This document shows positions 21,922 to 33,046 of a stretch of 64,000 bases of DNA, in pieces. The notes beneath the pieces are model-generated. The model saw only the letters and a list, made by a program, of their open reading frames with translations, searched no databases and was not told the origin of the DNA. Made by a program: the position numbers and the translations under genes. Where the stretch lies: contig JASVEC010000016.1 in assembly GCA_030770535.1 (NCBI GenBank), forward strand, positions 372,001-436,000, written 5' to 3'. Each line of letters opens with the position of its first letter. The stretch's first letter is position 1. Source of the DNA: Batkoa obscura (taxonomy: Eukaryota > Entomophthoromycota > Entomophthoromycetes > Entomophthorales > Batkoaceae).

Positions 21922-23176
21922 ATTTAAAATAAATTTTATAGAGATAATTTTATATTTATTCTTTTTTTAATTTCGATCATTCATCAAATTTATTAAAGTA
22001 ACTATGTATCTATTACTATTTTACTTAAATTTATAATATTAGTTGAATTTCTATAAAAATATGTACAATAAACAAATATTGTTAAATTAGATCAATTCCG
22101 AACCTTACTGTTTGAATTGAAAAACAAATTCAATTCCTATAAAACATTAATATTAATATGCTCCATTTAATTATCTATAAACTAATCAAGTCATTTGATT
22201 CTAGAATATATTAATGATTAAATTCAATATCAATTTACTGATAAAAAGAGTTGTTAATTTTTTATATAGAACTATTCTTAGCCTTATACTTTTCTCAAAA
22301 TGGCAATGAGTTCTGAGATTTTGAAATGAAATTTCATCAAATTTTTTTTCCTAAATAATTGTTTAATTTGTAAAAATGAATAAAAAACTCTGCTGCATTT
22401 ATGAATTAGCATCGTCTAGAACCTAAAATAATTAATAGGACTCTTCATATCAATTCCTCATACCATTAATAATAAAATTACAAAATATCAACTGGATTAA
22501 TAAATAGATCTTAAGTATTCTATGTTTTCATTTGATAACTTCTTATTCGCTATGAAGTTAATATGGAGATACTCTTTACTTTTAGGAATAAAAATTCAGT
22601 ACTTATACCATTACAATATCCAGTTCATATGGTAATTTAGATTGTAGTATGTTAAACCTGTGTTGGTTTATATATGTTATAAGGATCTCAAATATTTTGA
22701 ATTAGTCAATATTAGTTACATTTGGTATCTAAAGCTTTTATTTTACTTTTCCAAAACTCTTGATAACTTTATACTAGTTCAAGCTATCTACCACTCTTTT
22801 AGTTCAGAACATGAGGATGTTTTTTTTGATTTTATTACTTTTCCATTTTTAAGCGCTATTTAAGTAGAAAGATTGTTAGTAAAATTCTTAAACAAAAAAA
22901 TACGTCTCCACATGTTTAAATAAGATTCAGGGAAGCTTTATAATTCGATACGAAAAAGACATAATCTTAAAAAATTCAAAGAATAACTAACAATAAAACC
23001 ATTCCATTCTATAAAAAAGTAAAAGGAGATTGTAATATCAATAAAACGGCTAAAACGAAGTTTAAATTTTATAAAAAATATATATCAAAGTATAACTTAA
23101 TATAAAAAGTAAAACGACAAATAAAAGTTAAACTCTGGTATTAAATTGTAGATATATTAAATATAGAAAGATGATA
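21922..23176. other. Intergenic AT-rich region with one MITE
   Basis: It lies between the converging ends of UTP4 and the receptor gene. It holds the 105-bp repeat at 22810-22913. No coding signal is seen. Confidence 0.55.
22810..22913 (-). mobile_element. 105-bp hairpin MITE, copy 8
   Basis: Ends CATGAGGATG and CGTCTCCACATG, so the tips are changed in a matched way; the core AAGCGCTATTTAAG is intact. Confidence 0.82.
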
Positions 23177-24190
23177 TCAAGAAGCCAACCCAATACTTCT
23201 AAAAATCGAATTAATAAAATGAAAAAAGTAAGATCTGCAATGTTGGTGAGAAAATAAGACAAAAAACCCAGAAACAATACCAGACGAGCAAACCAAAGCA
23301 TTAACCAAAATAGCTGGACCAACATCGTAATCCGGTGCAATAGTAAGATCAAGAATAGTCAAAATAATATCTGGCATAAAACAAAGGACATAAGCAAAAG
23401 TAGCCCCAAGTAATTTAAAAGTGGTTAATGCACGCTTGAGTTTAAATTTTTCCATAGCAGAAATCGAATCAGGCTCTGGTGAAGGTATTTGTACTGATTC
23501 ACAACTTTTAGTTTCTAAATAAACGTTAGATTCTACTCGATTTTGATGATCCATTGATATAGCAATGGATGTTTTCAAGGCTCGGCGATATGCAGTAGTG
23601 ACTTTAATATAACAAAAAGTAATAATAACTAAAGATAACATTAATCGAGCTACATAAATAGCAAAGAAAGCATAATAATAAATTTGATTTTGTGGTCCTT
23701 CATTTTCATTATTCAATACTGGTAAACAAAACATATCAGTGAATGACCATTTATATATACCATAATGTACATTTCCTAATGCTAATGAGATGGAAGCTAT
23801 AACTGAAAAACATGCTAAACCATAATAAAAATAAGGATTGATTTCTTTTTGTTTACATATTTTAATGTATCTCATTAAACTTAATATTGCAACCAATTCG
23901 ACAGAAGAAGTAAGACATGCCATAGTAATAGTTTCATCTAATGGACACCACCAAATTGGTGCTGGATTCCAACTATCTTTATCCATTATAATTACACTGG
24001 TACTTGTTAATATAACTCTTAATATATTTGTAGTATATAAAACAATATCCACAACACATATTACTGCTATCAATATTAAATCACTGCTAATTAATCGAAG
24101 TCCAATACTAACTATACTTCCAACTGTTATATTTAACATTAAACCTAGTAAGGATACTATTAGTAGTGTAATTTGACCAGAAGACAGCAT
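23177..24190 (-). CDS. Rhodopsin-like seven-transmembrane receptor
   Basis: 337 residues, single exon. Seven hydrophobic segments can be placed: about residues 7-30, 35-60, 85-108, 122-145, 170-195, 250-273 and 285-305. An Arg-Tyr pair (LSLMRYIKIC) follows TM3, in the position of the DRY motif. The Cys pair usual in such receptors may be CPLDE at the top of TM3 and MFCLPVL in the second extracellular loop. The third intracellular loop is long and polar (residues about 205-250, many Ser and Glu). The C-terminal tail is short. Class A-like receptors of this sort are numerous in some early-diverging fungi; ligand and G-protein partner cannot be told from sequence. A related but broken receptor lies at about 33047-33948. 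Confidence 0.8.
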   Translation of the reverse strand: MLSSGQITLLIVSLLGLMLNITVGSIVSIGLRLISSDLILIAVICVVDIVLYTTNILRVILTSTSVIIMDKDSWNPAPIWWCPLDETITMACLTSSVELVAILSLMRYIKICKQKEINPYFYYGLACFSVIASISLALGNVHYGIYKWSFTDMFCLPVLNNENEGPQNQIYYYAFFAIYVARLMLSLVIITFCYIKVTTAYRRALKTSIAISMDHQNRVESNVYLETKSCESVQIPSPEPDSISAMEKFKLKRALTTFKLLGATFAYVLCFMPDIILTILDLTIAPDYDVGPAILVNALVCSSGIVSGFFVLFSHQHCRSYFFHFINSIFRSIGLAS

Positions 24191-26541
24191 ATTTTATTAG
24201 ATATAAAATATTTAGTTAAAATAGAGTAAAAGGAAAAGAAAGAAAGAATTAAAATAACAATGATAGAGAATTAATTGTAACTAATAAATATGGCAACTCT
24301 TAAATAAATTTAATTAATGGTTTTAATTTGATTAATATTTACTTATCTCTAAAAGGTACCTCTATCATTTATTCATCGAATAGTAATAAACTAGTTTTTA
24401 AAAGTTAATACTCTACTGCTTGTTTGACTGTATTTTTGGTCACTTGGCTATCTAGTTTTTCATCAATAAGTTCGAACATATCATGTGAACGTTGCTATGT
24501 TGTTTATGGAGTTATTCTTCTTTGTTACTATTAAGGTGATTTTAATGTTGTATTAAATTCTTCTATAGCCACTCACATTTTATTTATTTTATTATGTTAT
24601 TATAATAAATAATTCACAAGTTAAAGTATTTAAAACAGTTAATATTAATAACAGTAATAAAAGATTGTAATAAATATATTTTTTAAACAATTAGAATTAA
24701 TTAAACGCTCATAATCTAGATTTTCTTTCAACTTAATAAATACCATATTATAATTCATTATAAAAATAAATCAACAGCTGACCTTACCAATGTTAATTAA
24801 AGAATAGATTATTTAACTGAACCCAAATTTATTTAAATGCATTATTTGATAACATTGTATTAATATTATTTCATAAACTAATAACTACACTATTTATTAT
24901 TCTTTAGTATAAAATTTAGCTGAAGGATGGATGTATTTATCATATACTATAATTTTACTATCTACAAAACTGGATATCCGTTAATAAAATACTTGAACTT
25001 TTTAAAAAAAATTCTGATCAATTTAAATTAGACTTCAAATGTATATTTTATTCATTAGAAAAATGGCTACATTGCATAAAATATTGGAGGTTTTAAGCTC
25101 TGCTAGGTACCTTAAGCTTATACCATTTTAAGATAGGAGCTGGGACCAGGTGATCTTTTTAAAATTGACTTTCAAGCCTTTAGTATTTAAACTATACATT
25201 ATTATAGATTTCTATACTATTGAAATGCTATGTCAATTATTAAATTACAAATGCACTGTTATTTTTAAAAGCTTTTAGGTAAATATGATATATAAAAGCT
25301 ATAAAACCACTGCTTTTAAAAATAGTAATTTTAGGCTGAAGTATATGTTCTAATTTTATATTACAAATGAGCCAGAAATCAACGCTTTTTTAAATAACAT
25401 GCTTGTTTCTTTAATGCAATAGGTATCTTTATTGGACACTAAACTTTGCACTATAGAACTCTGTTTTTTCAATTAATGCCTTTTACATATAAACCTTTAT
25501 TAGCTAAATAGTACTATTACAATTTTATTGTGACCTAGTTTGCAATAGTTCTAGAGTCAATTATTTATTTAGTTTTTAAGACTCAATTCTTAAATTTTAG
25601 CTTAAGTTTCCATATATTTATTCATAAATGTACAGCGATTTATGTCGCAATAGAGCTGGAGTAGTTGCAATGAAAATTTAATTTTCGCCTTTTAGCTAAC
25701 TTAGGTAGAATGCTTTTACCCATTTTGGTTTGAGTGTTTTAAATTATACAGGTTGAAGAACAAGGCAGGTAGGCTAAGTAACAATATATTTTATTACAGT
25801 TTTATAATAGACTTTTATTAAGATTTGACTTTTAGCCTTTTCTCTAGAATTCAAAATAAAAGTATCATTTTAAAAAGTAAAGTCTTCGGAACCATAAATA
25901 TTGAGATTAAAGATATAATTTTAAATCATGCATTGAAATCAAAAGCAATACCAAATTAAGAAAAACTTCTTTAATGCCCAATATTTTTTTAAAATTATAT
26001 TAATATAATGTCACCTTTGGTCCTAATCATCTGCGATATTGATTTTTGACTATTGGTGAGTGATTCAATATCACGAGTTATATGAGTTATATAATATTAG
26101 ACTTTAAATAGATTATGGGTATTTTGACCAACCTACTGGTAGAATTTTGTGACGATTTTTTAAGCCTTTGGATTCAAAGATGAACGTTCCTTTATAAAGC
26201 TAAAGGAGAAATTAGAATAAAACTCATATAAACTAATTTTACTTTTTATAATATTATTAATTTGTCCTAACCATCATATAAGATTAATTCGTCAATTTAT
26301 TAAATAGTATCATATTACCATTATTATACTAAAGCTTCCGAAATATTTCTGTCATCTACTTGAAGACCAAACGGAATATTTTCAATGTTTAACGATAGCT
26401 TTTAAATATGCATTATATAATGTATAAACTAGCAAACCTTAACGTGATATTCACAAAAACCAAACAAAGTATTTGAAATGACAAGACTAGTACAAACGAA
26501 TTAGACTTAGTTTTTTTCAAAACAACTAAATGATATTAAAC

Positions 26542-26647
26542 ATATGGGGATCTATTTTCATGTTTGAGAATTTTACTAACAATCTTTCCACTCAAACATA
26601 GCACTTAAAGATGGAAAAGTAATGAAATCAAAAAAACATCCTTATAT
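26542..26647 (+). mobile_element. 105-bp hairpin MITE, copy 9
   Basis: Ends ATATGGGGATC and CATCCTTATAT; the core is ATAGCACTTAAAG. Confidence 0.82.
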
Positions 26648-26979
26648 CGCTATAACTTTTTAAAAAAATACTAAATTTATTTATAAAGAATAAGTTATAT
26701 TTAGCAAGAGTTTTTATGATCTGTTAAAAAAACAATTATAGTCATTTTTATATATATTAAAGATTGAATGACTATTGATAAAAATACGAACATTAATTTT
26801 TGATGTATTACCCAAAATTTTATATTGGCTTAAAATTTTTCAATATCTTTTGCAAAAAGTAATAACCTTTTCTCTTAACTTTTTTTGTTAAATGATAAAG
26901 TACAATATGCAAATAAACTATTGTAAAAGTATTGAGCATTAAAAAAGGTTGAATCAGTTACAATATTTAAGTTTTTATC

Positions 26980-27084
26980 ATATAGGGATGTGTTTTTGCA
27001 TTTAAGGATTTTACTAACAATTTTTCTGGTCAAATAGCATTTAAAAGATGGAAAAAGTAATGAAGCTAAAAAACATCCTCATAT
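26980..27084 (+). mobile_element. 105-bp hairpin MITE, copy 10
   Basis: Ends ATATAGGGATG and CATCCTCATAT; the core ATAGCATTTAAAAGATGG is changed at one base. Confidence 0.83.
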
Positions 27085-27573
27085 ACCAGATTCAAGGTAT
27101 TTTTTAGAAATATACAATCCTTAGCAAAATAATATTGAAAATATTTCAAATACTTTTCTGCCTTTTTTAAACATAACAAAACTATTCAATTATATAACAA
27201 AGCAGTAACAATATTGATATCTTGCTTTTCTAGTTAAATTCAAAATAAAGTATTTTAGTTTGTTATTACAATCAAAGTAATAGGAATTTCAAATACTCAT
27301 ATTAGTATTTTTAAATTTATTAAAATCTTGATATGTAACTACTTATTTCAAAGTTAAAAATATCAAATTATAATTTATTTCAATTATAAAGCTATTTATA
27401 AGCACTATATTATTTATTTTTAGATTTTTACAAAATTCCTAGTTAGTAATCAAATTCTTAGGGTTCTAATTATATAGGTCTCCCCACTTAATTTGACTAT
27501 TTATAAATTAGTATAAACTTAAATTACAAAATTTACAAATACATGAAATTGATGTCAAATTTTAATGTTAAAA

Positions 27574-28737
27574 TTAATTATAATTAAGTAAAGCGGCCAA
27601 TCCTAAAGGCAATAAGGAGTAAGATAGTGATCTGGCACTGGAAGGAGCTTGACGACGAGAATCAATAACTTTGGTATTAGAACCTTCTTCTTTAGATGGA
27701 TCTTTAGTATTATCAAACATATTCTCATCACCTAATTCACCTCCACCTTGCATATCTTTTGAAGTTTTTGATTTTTCTTTATCACCTTTAGCAACTAAAC
27801 CTAAATCTTTATCAACTTCAAAATCATCATCTTTAGATAAAGGTTCTCCATAACATTCTACTTTGAAATTTCTTACGCGTACAGAATAGTAACCATCTTT
27901 CTTCATATCTTCTGATTCCCAATCAATGTAACCACCAGCCCAGTCTCTAGTACCTTCAGCACCAGAACCACCATCCCAAATACCAAAAGAAAATTGAGCT
28001 GGCTCGGAAGGATATTCATCGCCAGATCTTTTAAATTCACGAATCATGGCACCATCCACATACCATTGAACTCTATCAGCATTAAAATCGATAGCATAAT
28101 TATGGAAACCTTCGAAAGAGTTTTTGATCTTTTTACCTTCAAAGTGAGTTTGATCTTGTGGAGGAATAACACCTTTGTGGAACCAATTGGTTTGTACTTC
28201 TTCAAGCTTGTGACCAGTCCATTCAATATCGATTTCATCTTTACCTTTGGACATAGTAATAAAAGCGGAAACAACACCACCACCACGACTAGTCTTAATA
28301 TCAGCAGAAATACGACCATAATTAACAAAACGAGTAGATTGAAGTGTAGAACCTGAATTAGCTTTACTCATTTTTAATACAACTTCATTGCCTTGGACTT
28401 CATAATCACCAACAATAGTGAAATCATACTTGGTATATTCACCCTTATAATCGCTAAGTTTGATGATTTTATCCTTGCTGAAACTACTTTGCATGCTTTT
28501 ACAAGCGGGTAATGGTAAACATTTTTTTCCTTTAGCATTACCACTTTCAATACATGTGGAACCACAATATTCAAATGTTTTACCACAGAAACCTTCCTTG
28601 TTACAACATGGATTATATTTATCGCAGAGTCCTTTAACGTCAAAACATTTTCCTTTTTGTTCATCTGAAAATACTGGGGATAAAATACTTAGTAGCATAC
28701 ATGCTATTGATAAAGTATTAAAATTAAGGTTAACCAT
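27574..28737 (-). CDS. Crh-family GH16 chitin-glucan transglycosidase with CBM18 and GPI signal
   Basis: 387 residues, single exon. Residues 1-24 are a signal peptide. Residues about 29-75 are a Cys-rich chitin-binding module of the CBM18 type (CFDVKGLCDKYNPCCNKEG, CGKTFEYCGSTC). Residues about 95-300 are the GH16 domain with the catalytic signature DEIDIEW, giving nucleophile Glu168, helper Asp170 and acid/base Glu172. Trp-rich substrate-site segments follow (VQWYVDGAMIREF; FGIWDGGSG). The C-terminus ends in a Ser-rich region and hydrophobic tail (SYSLLPLGLAALLNYN), consistent with a GPI anchor. Yeast Crh1/Utr2/Crr1 transfer chitin chains to beta-1,6- and beta-1,3-glucan, cross-linking the wall; the CBM18 plus GPI layout matches Utr2 most closely. 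A TATA-like element lies at 28861-28870. Confidence 0.92.
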   Translation of the reverse strand: MVNLNFNTLSIACMLLSILSPVFSDEQKGKCFDVKGLCDKYNPCCNKEGFCGKTFEYCGSTCIESGNAKGKKCLPLPACKSMQSSFSKDKIIKLSDYKGEYTKYDFTIVGDYEVQGNEVVLKMSKANSGSTLQSTRFVNYGRISADIKTSRGGGVVSAFITMSKGKDEIDIEWTGHKLEEVQTNWFHKGVIPPQDQTHFEGKKIKNSFEGFHNYAIDFNADRVQWYVDGAMIREFKRSGDEYPSEPAQFSFGIWDGGSGAEGTRDWAGGYIDWESEDMKKDGYYSVRVRNFKVECYGEPLSKDDDFEVDKDLGLVAKGDKEKSKTSKDMQGGGELGDENMFDNTKDPSKEEGSNTKVIDSRRQAPSSARSLSYSLLPLGLAALLNYN

Positions 28738-28860
28738 TATGTATTATTTTATATAAAAAAAGTATAAACAGAATTAAGTAATTAAAAAAGATTAATTTAT
28801 ATATTCGCCCTTTTAACAAAGTTAAGAGAAGAAATAAAAGCTTTTATTTTGAAGTGTCCC

Positions 28861-28870
28861 TATTTATATA
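28861..28870 (-). promoter_or_regulatory. TATA box of the Crh gene
   Basis: The reverse strand reads TATATAAATA about 124 bp before the ATG at 28737. It is the only good TATA candidate in that promoter. Confidence 0.4.
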
Positions 28871-29572
28871 GAACCTGTGAAATAAAGTTACGGTGAAATA
28901 GATCATAGCCACTCTTATTCTATGTACCTTAGAATATTAATTGTTCTATGAAAGCTAACCAATAGGAATAAAACTAAGGACCCATTACTTTAAATTTTCG
29001 AAATCCTTATGTTTTCCATAATATAAAATTTGAAGAATTGACCTAAAAGGGGTAAAAAGAAAGTAAATGAATTTCAGATATATGTTCAATTCTCTATTTT
29101 TAGCTCCTTATTAGTCACATTGAAATTTTATTTTTAAATTTAACATTGTAGAAAAAATCAAACATAGCTAAAACTTTTGGAATTGATGCATTTTCATTTA
29201 ATTGCTTACCGAATGTAAGAAAAATAACAGTAATTGAAAATTTAAAACAAAATAAATGGTAAATTAAAAAATTAACATATATTTAAACTGAATCAAAAAA
29301 TCCTTTGATTTTTTCCAATTTTAATTTGCTCCACTTTCTAGTTCGGATTCACCTATCAAATTTGATGATTTAAATTAATATTAATTACACTGGTTATTAA
29401 TTAATGTTTTAATTTTATAAATTAATATTTAATCACAAACTTTTGAAATTGAGATGTTTGAAATACCATATTTAACTCACTTTATAATACATAGTTAAAT
29501 TACAGTTATCTTTTATAGTTCTAAAGCTGATTAATAGTTGAATTTTTAGTTATACTTCAATCAAACTCAAAT

Positions 29573-29680
29573 ATATGGGGGATACATTTTTGTGTTTAAG
29601 AATTTTGCTAATAAATTTTCCACTCAAATGGCGCTTAAAAGATGGAAAAAATGATGAAGCTAAAAAAATGCCCCTTATAT
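29573..29680 (+). mobile_element. 105-bp hairpin MITE, copy 11
   Basis: Ends ATATGGGGGATAC and GCCCCTTATAT; core ATGGCGCTTAAAAGATGG. Confidence 0.82.
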
Positions 29681-30182
29681 GTTCTATAACTAATGGAAAA
29701 GATTACTATTGAAAGTTTACATAATCTTGATAGTAAAATGTATAATATTTTTAACTTTGTTTTATTTGCTAAGGTATATCCTTTTTATACTAAAGTATAA
29801 AATTTTGAATATTTGAAAGTACCTATATGTTTAGAATAATACTTATTCAATAAGATAAAAAATTCAAATACTATGGCTTTATCTATTTTAGTCTTATAGC
29901 AAATACAAAAATATTCCTCTAATGTTCATATAAACTATTTTAATAAATTGATTGATATTATTTAATATATTTTAATTAATTGATCAATGTAATAAGAAGA
30001 TAGTTGAATAGTTGAACCTAAAGTAATATGTTGACCATTATACCATTTATTTAATTGACTATCGAAATAAAATAATTTATTTTTAACTACTGTACATCCG
30101 TCATAAATAAGCCTTGGTAATATTTTTTTAAAATTATATATTTAAGACACTGCTTATAATAAAAAGAAAGTATGAAATAATC

Positions 30183-30282
30183 ATATAGGGATGTACTTTT
30201 TTGTTTAAGAACTTTACTAACAATCTTTCCACTTAAATAGGGCTTAAGAATGGAAAAGTAATGAAATCAAAAATCCTCATAT
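30183..30282 (+). mobile_element. 105-bp hairpin MITE, copy 12
   Basis: Ends ATATAGGGATG and ATCCTCATAT; the core ATAGGGCTTAAGAATGG carries the GGGC variant shared, inverted, by copy 13. Confidence 0.82.
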
Positions 30283-30338
30283 TAAGAACATTATTAATTT
30301 ATTAATTTTTTAATATAAAAAATAACTAAAAATTAACA

Positions 30339-30443
30339 ATATGGGGACGTTTTTTTTGGCTTCATTACTTTTCCATTCTTAAGCCCTATTTAAGTGGAAA
30401 GATTGTTAGTAAAGTTCTTAAACAAAAAAACACATCCCCATAT
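30339..30443 (-). mobile_element. 105-bp hairpin MITE, copy 13
   Basis: Ends ATATGGGGACG and CATCCCCATAT. The core CCATTCTTAAGCCCTATTTAAG is the inverted match of copy 12, 56 bp away. Confidence 0.85.
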
Positions 30444-30768
30444 CATTTATCTACTACACCTAAACTTTATATATTTAATAATCGATCTAAACAAAACAAC
30501 CAAAATCCACTTAACAAAATGTTATTAAATGTATTTTTATACTTTATTGGTAAACCAAACAAATTAATAGCTGCTTTATCTTAACAACAGTAAAAGTCAA
30601 ATCCATTCTATCATTAATATCAATAAGCATTGTTCTCAGTTTATAAATATTTAATCATTCAATAACACTTAATTTAAGTATATAAGTAGTTTCATTACCA
30701 GTAAAACTTGAATTGAGGATCAAACGAGACAATAATATTTTTAAAAAAATATAAATAAGCAAAAATAA

Positions 30769-30871
30769 ATACGGGAGGTGTTTTTTTGGTCTCATCACTT
30801 TTTCCATTTTTAAGCACCATTTGAGCGGAAAGACTATCAGTAAAATTTTTAAACAAAACACACCTCCATAT
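30769..30871 (-). mobile_element. 105-bp hairpin MITE, copy 14
   Basis: Ends ATACGGGAGGTG and CACCTCCATAT, changed in a matched way on both ends; core TTAAGCACCATTTGAGCGG. Confidence 0.8.
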
Positions 30872-31059
30872 TTAAATCTTAACCTGCTAAGTGTTCCTTT
30901 CCTTAATCAAAGTGCTAATTTTTCTGACATCAGATTCCTTTTTTTGGCGGCTAGTTCATATAAATACCCAGGTTCTATGTTTTTTTGAGTTTTTTTAGAG
31001 TAGAAGCTTAGACTCTGCACAATTGCCTAAAGCCATCATTCTTTTTGTATATATATAGC

Positions 31060-31165
31060 ATATGGGGCTGTTTTTTTTAGTTTCATTATTTTTCCATTTT
31101 TTAAGCGCTATTTATGTGGAAAAATTGTCAGTAAAATTCTTAAATACAAAAATACATCCCCATAT
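31060..31165 (-). mobile_element. 105-bp hairpin MITE, copy 15
   Basis: Ends ATATGGGGCTG and CATCCCCATAT; the core TTAAGCGCTATTTATGTGG is intact. It directly abuts copy 16. Confidence 0.85.
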
Positions 31166-31264
31166 AGGGATTTTTTTCTGGCTTCATTACTTTTTATCTT
31201 AAGCACTCTTTGAGTGGAAAATTTGTTAGTAAAATTCTCAAACACAAAAATACGTCCCCATATA
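31162..31264 (-). mobile_element. 105-bp hairpin MITE, copy 16
   Basis: It begins in the ATAT that ends copy 15, in the same orientation, and ends CGTCCCCATAT. Core TTAAGCACTCTTTGAGTGG. Confidence 0.82.
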
Positions 31265-32021
31265 TTACTAAATTAATAAATAGCTCGATGGGAGGGAGTG
31301 GTTAGCCCCAAAACTATAATTAGACATCCTTATATAATACAAATAATATAATAATAGTTTCTACTTACTCTTTAACTATTTATTGACTTAGCTATTAATA
31401 ATTTAGATAATGTTAAAATTCAACAACTAATTTCTAACATTAATAAACTACTTGCTTAGTAAATGTTTAAATATTTGAATATTTAGATTTTTTGTTATTT
31501 GTGAAATCTAGTACTCAGTGGTTGGAGCCAGAAACAGCTATTGCCTGGTTGACTACACTATAAGTTAAAAAGTCTTAGTTTATGTGACTAAGATAGACTT
31601 GGAGTATGAAGAATAGCTCTTAATAGGCTACAGACTATGTAAAACAAATAGAATAGACAATACTAATATAAAATCTACGTAAAATACTATTAAGAAAACT
31701 TAGTGGCTTTATTAAATGTTCGAGATATCAGGGAATAATTCAGTTAAAAAGCCTCGAATTACTATACTCTAAAATCTCTTTTGTACTTTGAAAAATATAA
31801 ATATCAAAATGAGAAGATAATGTTCTTTTGAATGGAGCTAGAAATTCTCATAGCAAATCAAACTAAGAACATGGGATTGATTTTCTCTGAACTCGAGAAC
31901 ACAACAACTTAGGCGATTATTATGCTATAATTAACTATGGGACTGACAAAGCAGTATTTCACAAAACTTAAATTTGGGTTAATTTTTAAGCTGATTCTGG
32001 AGCTGATTCAGACATTTCAAT

Positions 32022-32128
32022 ATATGGGAGTGTTTTTTTTTGCTTCATTGCTTTTTACATTTTTTAAGCGCTATTTAAGCGGAAAATTTAGTAGTAAAAT
32101 TCTCAAACATAAAAATACATCCCCATAT
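32022..32128 (-). mobile_element. 105-bp hairpin MITE, copy 17
   Basis: Ends ATATGGGAGTG and CATCCCCATAT; the core TTAAGCGCTATTTAAGCGG is intact. Confidence 0.85.
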
Positions 32129-32158
32129 TATTTTAAATATATTGGCATTAATATTAAG

Positions 32159-32264
32159 ATATGGGGATGTGTTTATATATTCAAGAATTTTAGTAATACT
32201 TTTTCCACTCAAATAGTGCTTAAAAGATGGAAAAAGTAATGAAGCCAAAAAAAACATTCCCTAT
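32159..32264 (+). mobile_element. 105-bp hairpin MITE, copy 18
   Basis: Ends ATATGGGGATGTG and CATTCCCTAT; the core ATAGTGCTTAAAAGATGG. It lies 30 bp from copy 17 in the opposite orientation. Confidence 0.83.
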
Positions 32265-32658
32265 TGATTACTTAAATTATTTATAAAATTAATTTAACTG
32301 TAATTTATATAACAAATTTAATTAACTTTTGGTAACTTTGATATTAGAAATTATATTTTAAATTTAAATATAATTAATTTAAACCTTTTTATCTAAATAT
32401 AGGAGAATTTTTATCAAATAAAGTATTAACAGATAAATGAAAAAATTAAATTATTAAAACAAAAAATTGATCCACTTTATATATTTAATTTATTAAATGA
32501 AGATGTCAAACTCATATTTTTAAATGTACTAGATAAAAACAAAAAAATTAAAATATTTAAATTGAAAAAAAACTAATACTCTAATGGTCTTCTGTAAAAT
32601 AAAGCTAATTTTGACTAATATTAATTTAATATTTAAAAACGATAAGTTTGTCAAAACA

Positions 32659-32760
32659 ATGGGAGTGTTTTTTTGACTTCATTATTTTTTCCATTTTTTA
32701 AGCGCTATTTAAGCGGAAAATTTGTTAGTAAAACTCTTAAACACAAAAATACATCCCCAA
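32659..32760 (-). mobile_element. 105-bp hairpin MITE, copy 19
   Basis: Ends ATGGGAGTG and CATCCCCAA; the core TTAAGCGCTATTTAAGCGG is intact. Confidence 0.83.
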
Positions 32761-33046
32761 TACCAAAAAAATGGCTGAGAATAATCTGCCAAAATGGAAA
32801 TGCTTAATAAAAATAGTTAAAAACTTAAACCTTGTATTTACTTCAATCTTAAAATAAGACCAACACATTATAAGGTAAGTGAATTGTTTTGAATGGGCAA
32901 GGAGTTTGTCCAAATTGCTTGTAATGTACTAAATAACTAAAAAAATTATCAGTACTTTGGATTGACTCTCCGCTCATTTAAGATGATTCACTCTCTCCAA
33001 AGCACACTATGCTATATAAACAAGTAAAGGTTATTTTACTTGATAG

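Larger units (their letters stand above)
24191..27573. other. Long AT-rich gene-poor region with two MITEs
   Basis: 3.4 kb without a coding signal. It holds 105-bp repeats at 26542-26647 and 26980-27084, both in the same orientation. A very degenerate possible copy near 24930-25010 is too weak to call. Confidence 0.55.
28738..33046. other. Gene-poor region with the densest MITE cluster
   Basis: 4.3 kb with no supportable gene. It contains nine copies of the 105-bp repeat from 29573 to 32760, several adjacent. Between copies I see only AT-rich sequence. A moderately GC-richer stretch near 31500-31930 has no long reading frame that I recognise. Confidence 0.6.

Noticed and set aside
24930-25010. 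Possible very degenerate MITE
   Set aside because: GGATGTATTT and GTTAATAAAATACTTGAAC recall the element, but the central core and inverted ends are absent.
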